A stretch of 64,000 nt of DNA from Dethiobacter sp. (GCA_020725465.1 DYEY01000026.1:1-64000), one strand, 5' to 3'. Counted from the first letter of the stretch, positions 42,829 to 52,825 are shown. The notes: generated by a model from the letters alone, not told the origin. Numbers and translations are program-made.

Positions 42829-44221
42829 GTCTATCCCCACTTTCGGTTTTTCCGGTGCGGGCCAAAATTTCCCCGGCTGCCAGAATGCCGGCCGCAGAAG
42901 CCTGGGCCAGCCCGCGGGTAATCCCCGCCCCGTCACCCACGGCAAAAAGATTTTCTATTCCTGTTTCCATCCGTTCGCTTACCGCCAGGCGTGAGGAATA
43001 GAACTTAACTTCCACCCCGTAAAGGAGGGTATGCCGGGAATTAATACCGGGGGCAATTTTATCCAGTGCTTCCAGCATTTCCAGTATTGCCAACAGGTGG
43101 CGGTACGGGAGCACCAGGCTGAGGTCGCCGGGGGTGGCTTCCTGCAGAGTGGGAGTCACCATGCCGCGCTTTATCCGCTCCGACGTGGAGCGGCGCCCGT
43201 CCAGCAGGTCTCCCAGTCGCTGGACCAGCACACCGCCGCCCAGCATATTGGCCAGCTGCGCCACATTTTTGCCGTAACGGATGGGCTCCCTGAAGGGCTC
43301 GGTAAACGACTTGCTCACCAGCAGGGCAAAATTGGTGTTATCGGTCTTTTTCTCGGCGTAACTGTGGCCGTTTACGGTAATCAGACCGCTGTTGTTTTCA
43401 ATCACCACTTCACCGTGGGGGTTCATACAGAAGGTGCGCACCCGGTCGTCAAAGGAGCGGGAATAATATATCAGCTTGGATTCGTATACCGTCCCGGTAA
43501 TACTCTCAAGGACCGAAGCGGGCACCTCCACCCTGACGCCGATGTCCACCGGATTGGTGGCAGCGGCCAATCCCAGGCGGTCAGCTTCAGCAGCGAACCA
43601 TTCGGCGCCTTCCCGCCCCGGCCCGCAGATTACATAGCCTGCCCTGATTTCCCTGCCCCGGGCGTATACGCCGCGAACCCTGCCGCCTTCACAGAGGATT
43701 TTCTCCACCGGCAGGTTGGTCGCCACCTCAACCCTCCCTCCCAGGTAAGATCTGATGCGGGAGACTATTTCCAGACATTTTTCCGTTCCCAGGTGCCTGA
43801 TACGGGCGGGAATCAGAGAAAGGCCGGCGGCGGTGGCCAGTTTTTTCAGTTCCCGCACCGCCGGTCCGTCCTCACCAAAGACCTCTTCGGTGGCGCCGAA
43901 CCTCCTGTAGATGTCGTCCACATACCAAATGAGCTCCTCCAGCGGCGCGCGGCCGATAATTTCGTGGAGGTAGCCACCGAAGTCGGCGGTCAGGGTCAGT
44001 TTGCCGTCGGAAAAAGCGCCGGCGCCACCCACGCCACAAACCACAGAGCAGGGGCTGCAGTGGCGGCAGGCGATCTTATCCGCTTTCATGGGGCAGCGGC
44101 GGCCATCAATGTCATTGCCTTTCTCTATGAGCAGTACTTCCAGGCCTGACCCGGACAGTTCCAGCGCGGCAAAAAGGCCGGCGGGCCCTGCCCCTACAAT
44201 AACCACATCATACTTATCCAT
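42782..44221 (-). CDS. FAD-dependent oxidoreductase (COG2509 type)
   Basis: A 479-residue flavoprotein. The Rossmann motif VVIVGAGPAGLFAAL starts at residue 6, followed by ERGNDIDGR-like region and a Cys cluster CRHCSPCSVVCGVGGAGAFSDGK typical of the COG2509 'uncharacterised FAD-dependent dehydrogenase'. The C-terminal GDGAGITRGLAQA is the second FAD contact. Substrate unknown. It overlaps purA by 47 nt and is preceded by a consensus promoter that lies inside the dnaB 3' end, so a purine-linked unit is possible. Start at 44221 follows GGAGGCAGGT. Confidence 0.86.
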   Translation of the reverse strand: MDKYDVVIVGAGPAGLFAALELSGSGLEVLLIEKGNDIDGRRCPMKADKIACRHCSPCSVVCGVGGAGAFSDGKLTLTADFGGYLHEIIGRAPLEELIWYVDDIYRRFGATEEVFGEDGPAVRELKKLATAAGLSLIPARIRHLGTEKCLEIVSRIRSYLGGRVEVATNLPVEKILCEGGRVRGVYARGREIRAGYVICGPGREGAEWFAAEADRLGLAAATNPVDIGVRVEVPASVLESITGTVYESKLIYYSRSFDDRVRTFCMNPHGEVVIENNSGLITVNGHSYAEKKTDNTNFALLVSKSFTEPFREPIRYGKNVAQLANMLGGGVLVQRLGDLLDGRRSTSERIKRGMVTPTLQEATPGDLSLVLPYRHLLAILEMLEALDKIAPGINSRHTLLYGVEVKFYSSRLAVSERMETGIENLFAVGDGAGITRGLAQASAAGILAAGEILARTGKTESGDRHVNAGIGRFSVGRRR

Positions 44222-44342
44222 ACCTGCCTCCAAAGGTGCCTGTGCCTATAAAAATAACCCAAACAGAATTTCTAAAATTCCATCCGGGTCAACCATGAGC
44301 CTTCCACACCCTTATAAATATTATTAAATTTCACCGTCAGTC

Positions 44343-44371
44343 AGTATAGCAGAGACCGGTCTTTTTGTCAA
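44343..44371 (-). promoter_or_regulatory. Sigma-A promoter of the FAD oxidoreductase-purA unit
   Basis: Perfect TTGACA (44366-44371), 17-nt spacer and TATACT (44343-44348) on the minus strand. The -35 box overlaps the last codons of dnaB at 44368. The leader to the start codon is about 120 nt; I do not see a purine riboswitch in it. Confidence 0.88.
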
Positions 44372-45723
44372 GCCGGGCGCGCCGGGCGCTGCTCTTTGCG
44401 GGTGGTGCTGAGGAACTTGTTGTATTTCTCCTGGAAGTAAAGGTATACCGAACCCACCGGACCGTTTCTCTGCTTGGCGATGATAATCTCCGTCTCGTAG
44501 CGGTTTTCAGCTTCTTTATTATAGTACCCTTCGCGGTAAATAAACGCCACCAGGTCCGCGTTGGCTTCGATGCCGCCGGATTCCAGCAGGTCGCTCAACA
44601 CCGGGCGCTTTTTATCCCGTTGCTCCACGGCGCGGGAAAGCTGGGAAAGCGCTACCACCGGCACATTCAGTTCCTTGGCCAGGGCTTTCAGGGAACGGGA
44701 AATGCCCGAAATCTCCTGTTGGCGGTTTTCACTTCTCTCGTTGCTCCTCATCAGTTGCAGGTAGTCAACAAAGACCGCGGCCAGGCCGTGTTCGGCCTTC
44801 AGCCTCCTGGCTTTGGCCCTCATTTCCATCACTGAGATGGCGGCGGTATCGTCAATAAAAAGGGGGGCTTCCGACAGCGGTCCGGCGGCACGGACCAGCT
44901 TGGGGTAGTCTTCATCCCTGAGATAACCGCTTCTCAGTTTCTGGGCATCTATTTCGGCCTGGGAACAAAGCAGCCTCTGCACCAGCTGCTCTTTGGACAT
45001 CTCCAGAGAGAAGATGGCCACCGGTTGCTTTTCATTCACCGCCATATGCTGCGCCATGTTCAGCGCCAAAGTGGTCTTACCCATGCTGGGCCGGGCGGCG
45101 ATAATGACCAGGTCTGAGTTTTGCAGGCCGCAGGTGATTTGGTCCAGATCGTGAAACCCGGTGGACAGGCCGGTCACCCCACCGCCCTTGCTGGTCCAGA
45201 GTTTCTCTATCCGTTCAAAGGTGTCTTTCAGGACGTCTTTTACCCGTGCAAACCCCTGCTGGTTGGTGCGCCTGGCCACTTCAAATATGGTCTGTTCCGC
45301 TTCGTCCAGGATCTCGTCGGCATCGCCGGCGGCTTCAAAAGCCCGGGCGGCAATGCGGGCCGAGGCGCTGATCAGGGAGCGCAGCAGCGCTTTCTCGCGG
45401 ACGATACGGGCATAATAGCCGACGTTGGCCGCGGTGGGCACCATGTTGGCAAGGGCGGTCAGGTAAGCCAGGCCCCCGGTAAGCTCCAGCTGGTTGTGCT
45501 GGCGCAGCTCTTCCACCAGGGTGATCAGGTCCACCGGCTCCCCCCTGTCGGTCAGGGCTAACATGGCCTGGAATATTTTCTGGTGGGCGTCGCGGTAAAA
45601 ATCGGACGGCCTTAAATGTTCGGCCGCGGCCAGTATTCCCTCCCGGTCAATTAACATGGCGCCCAGCACCGATTGCTCGGCCTCCAGGCTCTGGGGGGGT
45701 ATTCTTTCAGTATTCTCAGGCAT
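44368..45723 (-). CDS. dnaB: Replicative DNA helicase
   Basis: A 451-residue hexameric helicase. N-terminal DnaB domain (about 5-110, SLEAEQSVLGAML), linker, then the RecA-like domain with Walker A ARPSMGKTTLALN, FSLEMSKEQL, VDYLQLM and SQLSRAVEQR. Start at 45723 follows GAGAGGAG. It is 26 nt after... the upstream LonC-type gene stop at 45749 lies 25 nt away. Location next to rplI and purA near the origin is the common Firmicute arrangement. Confidence 0.96.
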   Translation of the reverse strand: MPENTERIPPQSLEAEQSVLGAMLIDREGILAAAEHLRPSDFYRDAHQKIFQAMLALTDRGEPVDLITLVEELRQHNQLELTGGLAYLTALANMVPTAANVGYYARIVREKALLRSLISASARIAARAFEAAGDADEILDEAEQTIFEVARRTNQQGFARVKDVLKDTFERIEKLWTSKGGGVTGLSTGFHDLDQITCGLQNSDLVIIAARPSMGKTTLALNMAQHMAVNEKQPVAIFSLEMSKEQLVQRLLCSQAEIDAQKLRSGYLRDEDYPKLVRAAGPLSEAPLFIDDTAAISVMEMRAKARRLKAEHGLAAVFVDYLQLMRSNERSENRQQEISGISRSLKALAKELNVPVVALSQLSRAVEQRDKKRPVLSDLLESGGIEANADLVAFIYREGYYNKEAENRYETEIIIAKQRNGPVGSVYLYFQEKYNKFLSTTRKEQRPARPA

Positions 45724-45748
45724 ACAAGCTCCTCTCTCCCTAAAAAAA

Positions 45749-47671
45749 TCAGGCACTCTCCCACTCGCTGAAACAATGCGGCAGGGCTTCTTTCACGGTA
45801 GCAACAGGCACCACCAGCGGCCCTCCGGGCAGGCTTGGAATATCCCCCCTGTTTTCCGCAGGCACCAAAACCCTGGGTATGCCGGAAAGGCGGACTCCGT
45901 AGATTTTTTCCGCAATACCTCCCACGGGGCGCACTTTACCCTGCAGTGAGACTTCACCGGTAACCGCCACATCCTGGGCCACCGGCCAACCCTTAACGGC
46001 GCTAAGCAGGGCAACTGTAACCGCCAGGCCGGCGGAAGGCCCGTCGATCCTGCCTCCGCCGATGACGTTGACATGCAGGTCATAGTCGTGTATGTTTTCG
46101 CCGGTAAGGCTCCTCAGCACTGCCGCCGCGTTAAAAACCGAGTCCCGGGCCATGCTGCCCGCTGTCTCGTTAAAGCGCAGGGTACCCTTACCCGCCTCGC
46201 GGGCGGGAAAAGCCACCGCTTCTATTTCCAGCACGTCTCCCAGGTACCCGCTTACACCAAGACCGAACACCCGGCCCACTTCACGGCCGGAGACGTTTTT
46301 CTTCAGCGTGCTTTGGGAGAAACGTCCGGCGCGCAGGGCGTCGGTTACCACCTCCGCGGTGATGACCGCCGGGCCAGCATCGCCGTTTTGCCAGCGGCGG
46401 TAAAGCGCCAGGCCAAATGCGTCGGCCAGAATGTTAACCGCCTGGCGCCCTTCGGTGGTATACTGGCTGATTAATTCCGGCACCTCCTGGTCCAGGCACA
46501 CCTGCAGCTTCTGTGCCGCCGCAGTAACAATGGCTCTGATGTCGGACGGGGTCAGCGGTTCGAAAAAAACCGCGGTGCAGCGGGAGCGCAGGGCAGGGTT
46601 TATATCCGAGGGAGAGCGGGTGGTGGCGCCGATCAGTACAAAATCAGCCGGGGCTCCCTCATCAAACATTTTTTTGATATATTTGGGCACCTGGCTGTCG
46701 GAAGGGTCGTAATAGGCGGAATCAAACTGCACTTTTTTGTCTTCCAGGACTTTGAGCAGCTTGCTTTGCAGGTGCAGGTCCATTTCCCCGATTTCATCGA
46801 TAAAAAGTATGCCGCCGTGGGCCTCGGTCACCAGGCCCGGTTTCGGTTCGGGTACACCGCCGTCAATCAGGTCTCTTTTGGCGCCCTGGTAAATAGGGTC
46901 ATGCACCGATCCCAGGAGGGGATTGGTGGTTTCCCGCGGGTCCCAGCGCAACGTGGTGCCGTCCACCTCCACAAAAGGAGCGTCCGCCAGGAAGGCGCTC
47001 TCCGGCAGTCTTTTGGCAGCCTCCAGTGCCAGCCTGGCAGCGGTGGTCTTGCCCACGCCGGGAGGGCCGTAAATAATCATGTGCTGGGGATAGGGGGAAG
47101 CCAACTTGGACAAAAGAGCTTCGATGGCGGCCGACTGGCCCACCACTTCACTCAGCGTCCCCGGCCGCAGCACTTCCAGTGCTGTACGGTTTAACTTCTG
47201 GTGCTTCATTTTTTCAAGCAGCGCGTACTTTTTCAGGGTCTGAGGGTTTTCCGGACCGCTTTGCTCTTTAAGCAGCTGCTTCTTTAAATCCATAACATAT
47301 TCTTCGTACTTTTCCTGCAGGCGTTCCGCCGTCTTTCTTTCCAGCGAATCCTCCACCGCGCGCCTGGCCATCTGCTCCGCCAACTCGTCATACAGGGCCT
47401 GCAGCGCAGCGGGAATCTGTTCCGGAGACGGCGGCGCCGCCAGGGACGGGTTCTCAAAGACCACGCGCTGCAGTCCCAGCAACCGGTTTTCCGGTTTGCG
47501 GGAACGCAAAAGACTCAGCGCTTCCAGCTTGCCCGCTTTCAGCACCAGCCTTTCCGGGCCCAGCAAATTGGAGAGCAGGTTGTACAGGGCGTTGATTTCG
47601 CGCCGGACCTGATCTTGGCCGGAAAATTTGTTTATATCCGGCAGTGTTTTATGGGTCAGACTTTTTTTCAT
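45749..47671 (-). CDS. LonC-type ATP-dependent protease
   Basis: A 640-residue Lon-family protease without the classic LON N-domain. An N-terminal helical region with coiled-coil character (about 1-170), an AAA+ module with GPPGVGKTT near residue 205 and FIDEIGEMD (Walker B), then the Lon proteolytic domain with Ser in DGPSAGLAVT and Lys in GGIAEK. It looks like the LonC group found in Clostridia. Start at 47671 follows AGAGGTG. It lies between rplI and dnaB, 19 nt from rplI; degradation targets are unknown. Confidence 0.92.
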   Translation of the reverse strand: MKKSLTHKTLPDINKFSGQDQVRREINALYNLLSNLLGPERLVLKAGKLEALSLLRSRKPENRLLGLQRVVFENPSLAAPPSPEQIPAALQALYDELAEQMARRAVEDSLERKTAERLQEKYEEYVMDLKKQLLKEQSGPENPQTLKKYALLEKMKHQKLNRTALEVLRPGTLSEVVGQSAAIEALLSKLASPYPQHMIIYGPPGVGKTTAARLALEAAKRLPESAFLADAPFVEVDGTTLRWDPRETTNPLLGSVHDPIYQGAKRDLIDGGVPEPKPGLVTEAHGGILFIDEIGEMDLHLQSKLLKVLEDKKVQFDSAYYDPSDSQVPKYIKKMFDEGAPADFVLIGATTRSPSDINPALRSRCTAVFFEPLTPSDIRAIVTAAAQKLQVCLDQEVPELISQYTTEGRQAVNILADAFGLALYRRWQNGDAGPAVITAEVVTDALRAGRFSQSTLKKNVSGREVGRVFGLGVSGYLGDVLEIEAVAFPAREAGKGTLRFNETAGSMARDSVFNAAAVLRSLTGENIHDYDLHVNVIGGGRIDGPSAGLAVTVALLSAVKGWPVAQDVAVTGEVSLQGKVRPVGGIAEKIYGVRLSGIPRVLVPAENRGDIPSLPGGPLVVPVATVKEALPHCFSEWESA

Positions 47672-47690
47672 GTTGCACCTCTTTAAAAGA

Positions 47691-48131
47691 TTAGGTCTTG
47701 ACAATTACCTGGAGGGTGGCCGCCACGTTCTGGTGCAGGCGCACGCGTACCCGGTAAGACCCCAGGCTTTTCAGCGGCTCTTCCAGCTCAATCCTGCGCC
47801 TGTCCACCGTTACCTTCTTTTTTTGCAGTTCCCGGGCTATATCGCTGCTGGTGACTGAACCAAAAAGGCGCCCGCCTTCTCCGGCACGGGCCACAATTTC
47901 AAGCACCATCCCGTCCAGTTGCTTGGCGGTTTTCTCCGCCTCCGCCAGAACTTTGGCCAACCGGTCCTCTTTCTTTTTTTCATCGTGTTGGTGGCGCTTT
48001 AAATTGGCCGGCGTTGCCTCCACCGCCAGACCCCGCGGCAGGAGGAAGTTGCGGGCATATCCCTCCGCCACTTCTTTAATTTCACCTTTCCTGCCAAGCT
48101 CTTTCACATCCTGCAGCAGAATCACTTTCAC
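47691..48131 (-). CDS. rplI: 50S ribosomal protein L9
   Basis: A 146-residue protein with the L9 N domain [16 protein letters not shown], the long helix (about 40-75) and the C-terminal globular domain with [14 protein letters not shown] at 48131 gives the canonical N terminus and has GGGAGG 8 nt upstream; an earlier TTG at 48137 is less likely. First gene of the rplI-lonC-dnaB group, downstream of the rpsR terminator. Confidence 0.97.
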   Translation of the reverse strand: MKVILLQDVKELGRKGEIKEVAEGYARNFLLPRGLAVEATPANLKRHQHDEKKKEDRLAKVLAEAEKTAKQLDGMVLEIVARAGEGGRLFGSVTSSDIARELQKKKVTVDRRRIELEEPLKSLGSYRVRVRLHQNVAATLQVIVKT

Positions 48132-48254
48132 TCTCAAAACCTCCCTAAAGCATCAGGCCGGATACACCAGGCCAGGTAATTTTCTGCGCCCGCACCCTGA
48201 TTTCCTGCCCCCGGACGTCTCCGGCCGGCTTGTAATTTTTTTACGTGATGGGAG

Positions 48255-48288
48255 AAAAAGAGAGCACCCGGTAAAACAGGGTGCTCTC
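48255..48288 (-). terminator. Terminator of the rpsF-ssb-rpsR operon
   Basis: 10-bp stem GAGAGCACCC/GGGTGCTCTC (48260-48269, 48279-48288) followed by TTTTT on the minus strand. Confidence 0.9.
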
Positions 48289-48308
48289 CCGCTCTTGCTT
48301 AAATGCAG

Positions 48309-48536
48309 TTATTCCGCCGTGTACGGCAGAAGAGCAATATTGCGCGCGCGCTTGATAGCCACGGTTAACTGGCGCTGGTGCTTGGCGCAGTTGCCGGAGA
48401 TGCGGCGGGGCAGAATTTTGCCGCGCTCCGTAATAAAACGGGCCAGTTTGTTGGTGGCTTTATAGTCGATGGACTCGACTTTGTCAACGCAGAAATTGCA
48501 GACTTTACGACGCCTGCGGCCGCGTTCCTTGCGCAT
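48309..48536 (-). CDS. rpsR: 30S ribosomal protein S18
   Basis: A 75-residue ribosomal protein with the conserved [23 protein letters not shown] and [19 protein letters not shown]. Third gene of the rpsF-ssb-rpsR operon; full length. Confidence 0.98.
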   Translation of the reverse strand: MRKERGRRRRKVCNFCVDKVESIDYKATNKLARFITERGKILPRRISGNCAKHQRQLTVAIKRARNIALLPYTAE

Positions 48537-48562
48537 AACCTGGTCCTCCTTTAAGGCAAACT

Positions 48563-48958
48563 TTAAAAGGGAACGTCATCTTCGCCAATCAGCGGGTCGT
48601 CAAAGGGAGGCGGGCTGTCAGGCGGCCGCCGGTCCCGGGAACTCTCCAGGAACTGGACGCTGTCCGCCACCACTTCAGCCACGGTGCGGCGCTGGCCCTC
48701 ACGGTCCTCGTAGCTGCGAATCTGCAACCGGCCGTCAACACCGACCAGGCTTCCCTTAACCAGGTACCTGGCGCAGTTTTCGGCCTGCTGGCGCCACACT
48801 ACCACTGGGACAAAGTCAGCCTCCCGCTGGCCTCCCTGCTGCCGGAAGGGCCTGTTGACGGCCAGGGTAAAAGAGGCCACCGCCACACCGTTGGCCGGCG
48901 TGTACCGCAGCTCCGGGTCCCTGGTCAGGCGACCGACCAGCACAATGCGGTTCAGCAT
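48563..48958 (-). CDS. ssb: Single-stranded DNA-binding protein
   Basis: A 131-residue SSB. The OB-fold runs to about residue 105 with [17 protein letters not shown] and [19 protein letters not shown]-like strands; the C-terminal tip is acidic and ends DDVPF, the usual partner-binding peptide. Middle gene of rpsF-ssb-rpsR. Confidence 0.97.
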   Translation of the reverse strand: MLNRIVLVGRLTRDPELRYTPANGVAVASFTLAVNRPFRQQGGQREADFVPVVVWRQQAENCARYLVKGSLVGVDGRLQIRSYEDREGQRRTVAEVVADSVQFLESSRDRRPPDSPPPFDDPLIGEDDVPF

Positions 48959-48973
48959 GGTTCAACACCCGCC

Positions 48974-49261
48974 TTATTCGTCTTCTTTAATGATGAGGTA
49001 ACGGATCACGTCGTCTGAAATCCGGAAGTTGCGCTCCAGCTCGTCGGTGGCGGCGGGGGCACCGTTGTAATTGATCAACACATAGTACCCTTCGCGCAAC
49101 TTCTTAACCTCATAGGCCAGCCGGCGTCTACCCATGCGATGGATGTTGGTTACTTCCGCCTGTTGGCCTTCCAGGATTCCCTTAAACTTCTCAACCAGGG
49201 AATCATACTGCTCGTCCGACAGGTCAGGCTTCATAATAAACATCGTTTCGTACCTGGACAC
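48974..49261 (-). CDS. rpsF: 30S ribosomal protein S6
   Basis: A 95-residue S6 with YETMFIMKPDLSDEQY and HRMGRRRLAYEVKKLREGYYVL. GTG start at 49261 with GGAGGAGG upstream. First gene of the rpsF-ssb-rpsR operon, driven by a promoter at 49332-49360. Confidence 0.97.
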   Translation of the reverse strand: MSRYETMFIMKPDLSDEQYDSLVEKFKGILEGQQAEVTNIHRMGRRRLAYEVKKLREGYYVLINYNGAPAATDELERNFRISDDVIRYLIIKEDE

Positions 49262-49331
49262 GGCCTAATCACCTCCTCCCTGTGGACTTGTGGCCCCCGC
49301 CTGAAAACGGGAGCAGGGAAGTACGGATTAT

Positions 49332-49360
49332 ATAGTACCACATTCAGCCCGGCTTGACAA
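49332..49360 (-). promoter_or_regulatory. Sigma-A-type promoter of the rpsF operon
   Basis: TTGTCA (49355-49360), 17-nt spacer, TACTAT (49332-49337) on the minus strand, about 70 nt before rpsF. The -35 box lies within the small dyad GGCTTG-AC-AAGCC. Confidence 0.72.
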
Positions 49361-49366
49361 GCCGAC

Positions 49367-49395
49367 AAAAGCCCGGACGGCAGGCCTGTCCGGGC
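49367..49395 (-). terminator. Terminator of the mscS-DUF951 unit
   Basis: Stem GCCCGGAC/GTCCGGGC (49371-49378, 49388-49395) followed by TTTTG on the minus strand. Confidence 0.8.
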
Positions 49396-49444
49396 GAGCG
49401 GTGGCAGGGTTCCCTGCCTTCTGCCGCGGTGAGCTGCAAGCTGG

Positions 49445-49648
49445 TTACGCTGACCCCGGCTGTGTGGCAGCCGGCAGTATTTCCCGCACACTCTTCTCGA
49501 ACCTGGCTCGGGGCAGCATGACGCTGCGCCCGCACCGGGCGCATTTTATCCGGAAATCCATGCCAATCCGGATAATTTCCCACACATCACTGCCGCAGGG
49601 GTGCTGTTTTTTCATGCGTACCCTCTGGCCCAGGGAGAATTCAGCCAT
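49445..49648 (-). CDS. DUF951 family small protein
   Basis: A 67-residue protein of the DUF951 family: an all-beta core with QRVRMKKQHPCGSDVWEIIRIGMD and a CARCGR pair; together with the earlier Cys it could bind zinc. Function unknown. Start at 49648 follows AAGGAGG and overlaps mscS by 8 nt, a pairing common in Clostridia. Confidence 0.9.
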   Translation of the reverse strand: MAEFSLGQRVRMKKQHPCGSDVWEIIRIGMDFRIKCARCGRSVMLPRARFEKSVREILPAATQPGSA

Positions 49649-50534
49649 CTGCCAAGTCCTCCTTTTTCTCCTGCCGGCTGTAGATAACGCGCCGGGGGTA
49701 GGGAATTTCAATCCCGTGAGCCTCCAGCTCTTTTTTTACGGCACGTCTCAGGTCACGCTCCACTTTCCACTGTGTCATGGGTACTGTACGGGCGATAATC
49801 CTCACCACCACCCCGGAGTCCTCAAGGTCAATCACCCCCAGGACCACCGGCCCCTCCACCACTTCCGGCCTTTCTTCCCTGAAGCGCCGGGAGAGGTCTT
49901 CCAGAACAGCCAGCACCTGGTCGATGTCTTCTTCATAGGCCACGCTCACATCCACCTGCGCGCGCATGCTGCCCCGGGTCCGGTTGGTGACGGCTTCTAT
50001 TTTTCCGTTGGGGATAATATGAAGTTCACCGCTGAAATCGCGGATTTTAGTGATGCGAAGGCCCAGTTCCTCCACTGTTCCGGTAAAATTGCCCACGGTG
50101 ATGTAGTCACCCACCGAAAACTGGTCTTCCAATACTATAAAGAAACCGGCAATAACATCACGCACCAGGCTCTGGGCACCAAAGCCCACCGCCAGCCCGA
50201 TAACCCCGGCGCCGGCCAGTATGGGGCCCATTTCCACGATGGCGAGTTCGGTCAGTATAAGCACCGCCGCGGCAGCATAGATTACATAGCGCCAGACGGA
50301 GTACAGCAGCGCCGCCAAAGTCTTGGCTTTACTGCCCGGCAGGGGAGATGCGGCATCTGTGTCCCGGTTAAACAGCCGCTGGATTACACTGTAACCAAAA
50401 CGCAAAGCAAGGCGGGCTAAAAGAAAAATTATCAGGACCTTTAAAAACCTGGCACCCCAGAGAAATGTTAAGTCAAATATCAGGTCTTCCACAGCCAGTC
50501 CGGGGAGATTAAGTTGGGTCAGTAATTGCTGCAT
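49641..50534 (-). CDS. mscS: Small-conductance mechanosensitive channel
   Basis: A 297-residue MscS-family channel. Membrane helices at about 25-45, 85-105 and the pore-lining region ending GFGAQSLVRDVIAG; then the beta-domain with FSVGDYITVGNFTGTVEELGLR and a C-terminal mixed domain. It releases solutes on hypo-osmotic shock. It is coupled to the DUF951 gene downstream. Confidence 0.94.
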   Translation of the reverse strand: MQQLLTQLNLPGLAVEDLIFDLTFLWGARFLKVLIIFLLARLALRFGYSVIQRLFNRDTDAASPLPGSKAKTLAALLYSVWRYVIYAAAAVLILTELAIVEMGPILAGAGVIGLAVGFGAQSLVRDVIAGFFIVLEDQFSVGDYITVGNFTGTVEELGLRITKIRDFSGELHIIPNGKIEAVTNRTRGSMRAQVDVSVAYEEDIDQVLAVLEDLSRRFREERPEVVEGPVVLGVIDLEDSGVVVRIIARTVPMTQWKVERDLRRAVKKELEAHGIEIPYPRRVIYSRQEKKEDLADG

Positions 50535-50558
50535 GCCATCACCCTGCTTTGCGAAACC

Positions 50559-51440
<882 letters not shown>

Positions 51441-52076
51441 TCACCGTATTCCCGGGATAACTGTCCTGCTGAACATAAGAAGGTAAGAATCCTGCAGGGC
51501 CTGTAGGAGAAACCCTGACCAGGGCAGAAGGCACAGCGCAGCCGCAGCCAGGCATAAAAACAGCGCAAGCATAATGCCGGATAAGGCTCCCACCATGAGC
51601 GCGGGCAGGCTGCGGCCTGGCGGGGCAGCCTGCCCGCGCTTCCTGCCGGCAAAGCTGTTTTGAACCAGAGACACGGCTGACAAACCAAGCAAAAACAACG
51701 CTGTCAGCGACAGTGCCCAGACCAAAAGCCCGGCCGCCTGGTTTACCGGTTCGACCTGCGCTGTCACGGGCAGGGCTGAGCCGGGCGCCAGGCGGAGGCG
51801 CGCCTCCTGCAGCAACCTATGCAGGTCGCCTGTACCGGACAAAACGGCAACTTCTCCCCGGCTGGTCAGGTATGCGGTGAGGACAGACTCGGCACGCCAC
51901 TCCCGGTTTACGTACAAAATAAGTGAACTGTTCAACAGCACCGCCCACAGCAGCGCCAGCAAATGGCCCACCAGGCGAAAAGCCGCCCTGCGCAAGCCTC
52001 CCAGATAACCGCCCACCGCACTCCAGAGCACGGCGGACAACACAGCCAGGTCAACCCATGACACGGAGAACACCAC
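51441..52076 (-). CDS. CvpA-like membrane protein
   Basis: A 211-residue integral membrane protein with four predicted segments (about 8-28, 32-52, 112-135 and 165-195) and an N-terminal motif (WVDLAVLSAVLWSAVGGYLGGLRR) typical of CvpA/colicin V production homologues. Function unresolved; the family is linked to membrane stress and bacteriocin export. Divergent from yyaC. Confidence 0.75.
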   Translation of the reverse strand: MVFSVSWVDLAVLSAVLWSAVGGYLGGLRRAAFRLVGHLLALLWAVLLNSSLILYVNREWRAESVLTAYLTSRGEVAVLSGTGDLHRLLQEARLRLAPGSALPVTAQVEPVNQAAGLLVWALSLTALFLLGLSAVSLVQNSFAGRKRGQAAPPGRSLPALMVGALSGIMLALFLCLAAAALCLLPWSGFLLQALQDSYLLMFSRTVIPGIR

Positions 52077-52114
52077 CGTTTAACGTGGCACAGCACGGTA
52101 ATATCAGATGTTTC

Positions 52115-52160
52115 GGAGCACATAATTACCGTACCGGTACCATATACTAACTTATAGTAT
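52115..52160 (+). promoter_or_regulatory. Putative sporulation-sigma promoter region of yyaC
   Basis: CATATACTA at 52141-52149 matches the sigma-E/sigma-K -10 pattern (CATAnnnTA), with ATA ending 16 nt upstream. The palindrome GTACCGGTAC (52131-52140) directly precedes it, and ATACTA...TAGTAT (52144-52160) overlaps it. Confidence 0.45.
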
Positions 52161-52178
52161 TCTCTCCGGAGGTCGGCT

Positions 52179-52793
52179 ATGTCTGTTTACAGGCAGGAAA
52201 CAGGCGGTAATACGTCTTTTCGTCTTGATTCCGGGGACCCGCTTGCTGCTCAGAAAATGAGGCACATGTTGCGGGCACTGCTGTCCGGTCTGTACCAACC
52301 TTATATCCACCAGTTAATCGTTCTCTGTATAGGCACTGACCGCTCCACGGGCGATGCCCTGGGTCCATTGGCGGGAACCAGGCTCCAGCGCCTGCAACCC
52401 CCCCGCGCTTTGGTCTTTGGCACTCTGGAGGAACCGGTACATGCCGTTAACCTGACCGAGACTTTGGCAACTATTAATAAGCTTTACAGTTTTCCCCTGA
52501 TCATAGCGGTGGACGCCTGCCTGGGCCGGGCGGAGAGCGTTGGCAGCATAGACCTGGGATTGGGGTCGCTGCGCCCGGGTGCCGGGGTAAGCAAGTCCCT
52601 TCCCAGTGTGGGAAACATATACATCAGCGGCATTGTCAATGTGGGAGGTTTTCTGGAATATTACGTCCTGCAGAATACCCGGCTTTCTTTGGTGGTAAAG
52701 CTTTCCGAAGTAATTGCCCGGGGGATTTACCTGGGATTGCAGGAATTATCCGGCCCTACCATCCAGGGAAAAAGCCTTAACCTGAAAACATGA
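52179..52793 (+). CDS. yyaC: Sporulation protein YyaC (spore protease-like)
   Basis: A 204-residue protein related to the GPR protease, expressed in sporulation in Bacillus. The region CIGTDRSTGDALGPLAGT and AVDACLGRAESVGSI are family hallmarks, and the length matches. The start at 52179 follows GGAGG. It is on the plus strand alone, against the inferred direction of replication, with a stem-loop terminator downstream. It indicates a spore-former. Confidence 0.92.
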   Translation: MSVYRQETGGNTSFRLDSGDPLAAQKMRHMLRALLSGLYQPYIHQLIVLCIGTDRSTGDALGPLAGTRLQRLQPPRALVFGTLEEPVHAVNLTETLATINKLYSFPLIIAVDACLGRAESVGSIDLGLGSLRPGAGVSKSLPSVGNIYISGIVNVGGFLEYYVLQNTRLSLVVKLSEVIARGIYLGLQELSGPTIQGKSLNLKT

Positions 52794-52797
52794 AGAT

Positions 52798-52825
52798 GGG
52801 GCCATACGGCCCCGCTGATTTTTTT
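52798..52825 (+). terminator. Terminator of yyaC
   Basis: Stem GGGGCC/GGCCCC around ATAC, then TTTTTTT 5 nt later. The convergent ykuS-like gene ends at its edge. Confidence 0.85.

Noticed and set aside
44222-44342. Purine riboswitch in the leader of the purA unit
   Set aside because: The three-way-junction consensus and loop motifs are not present.
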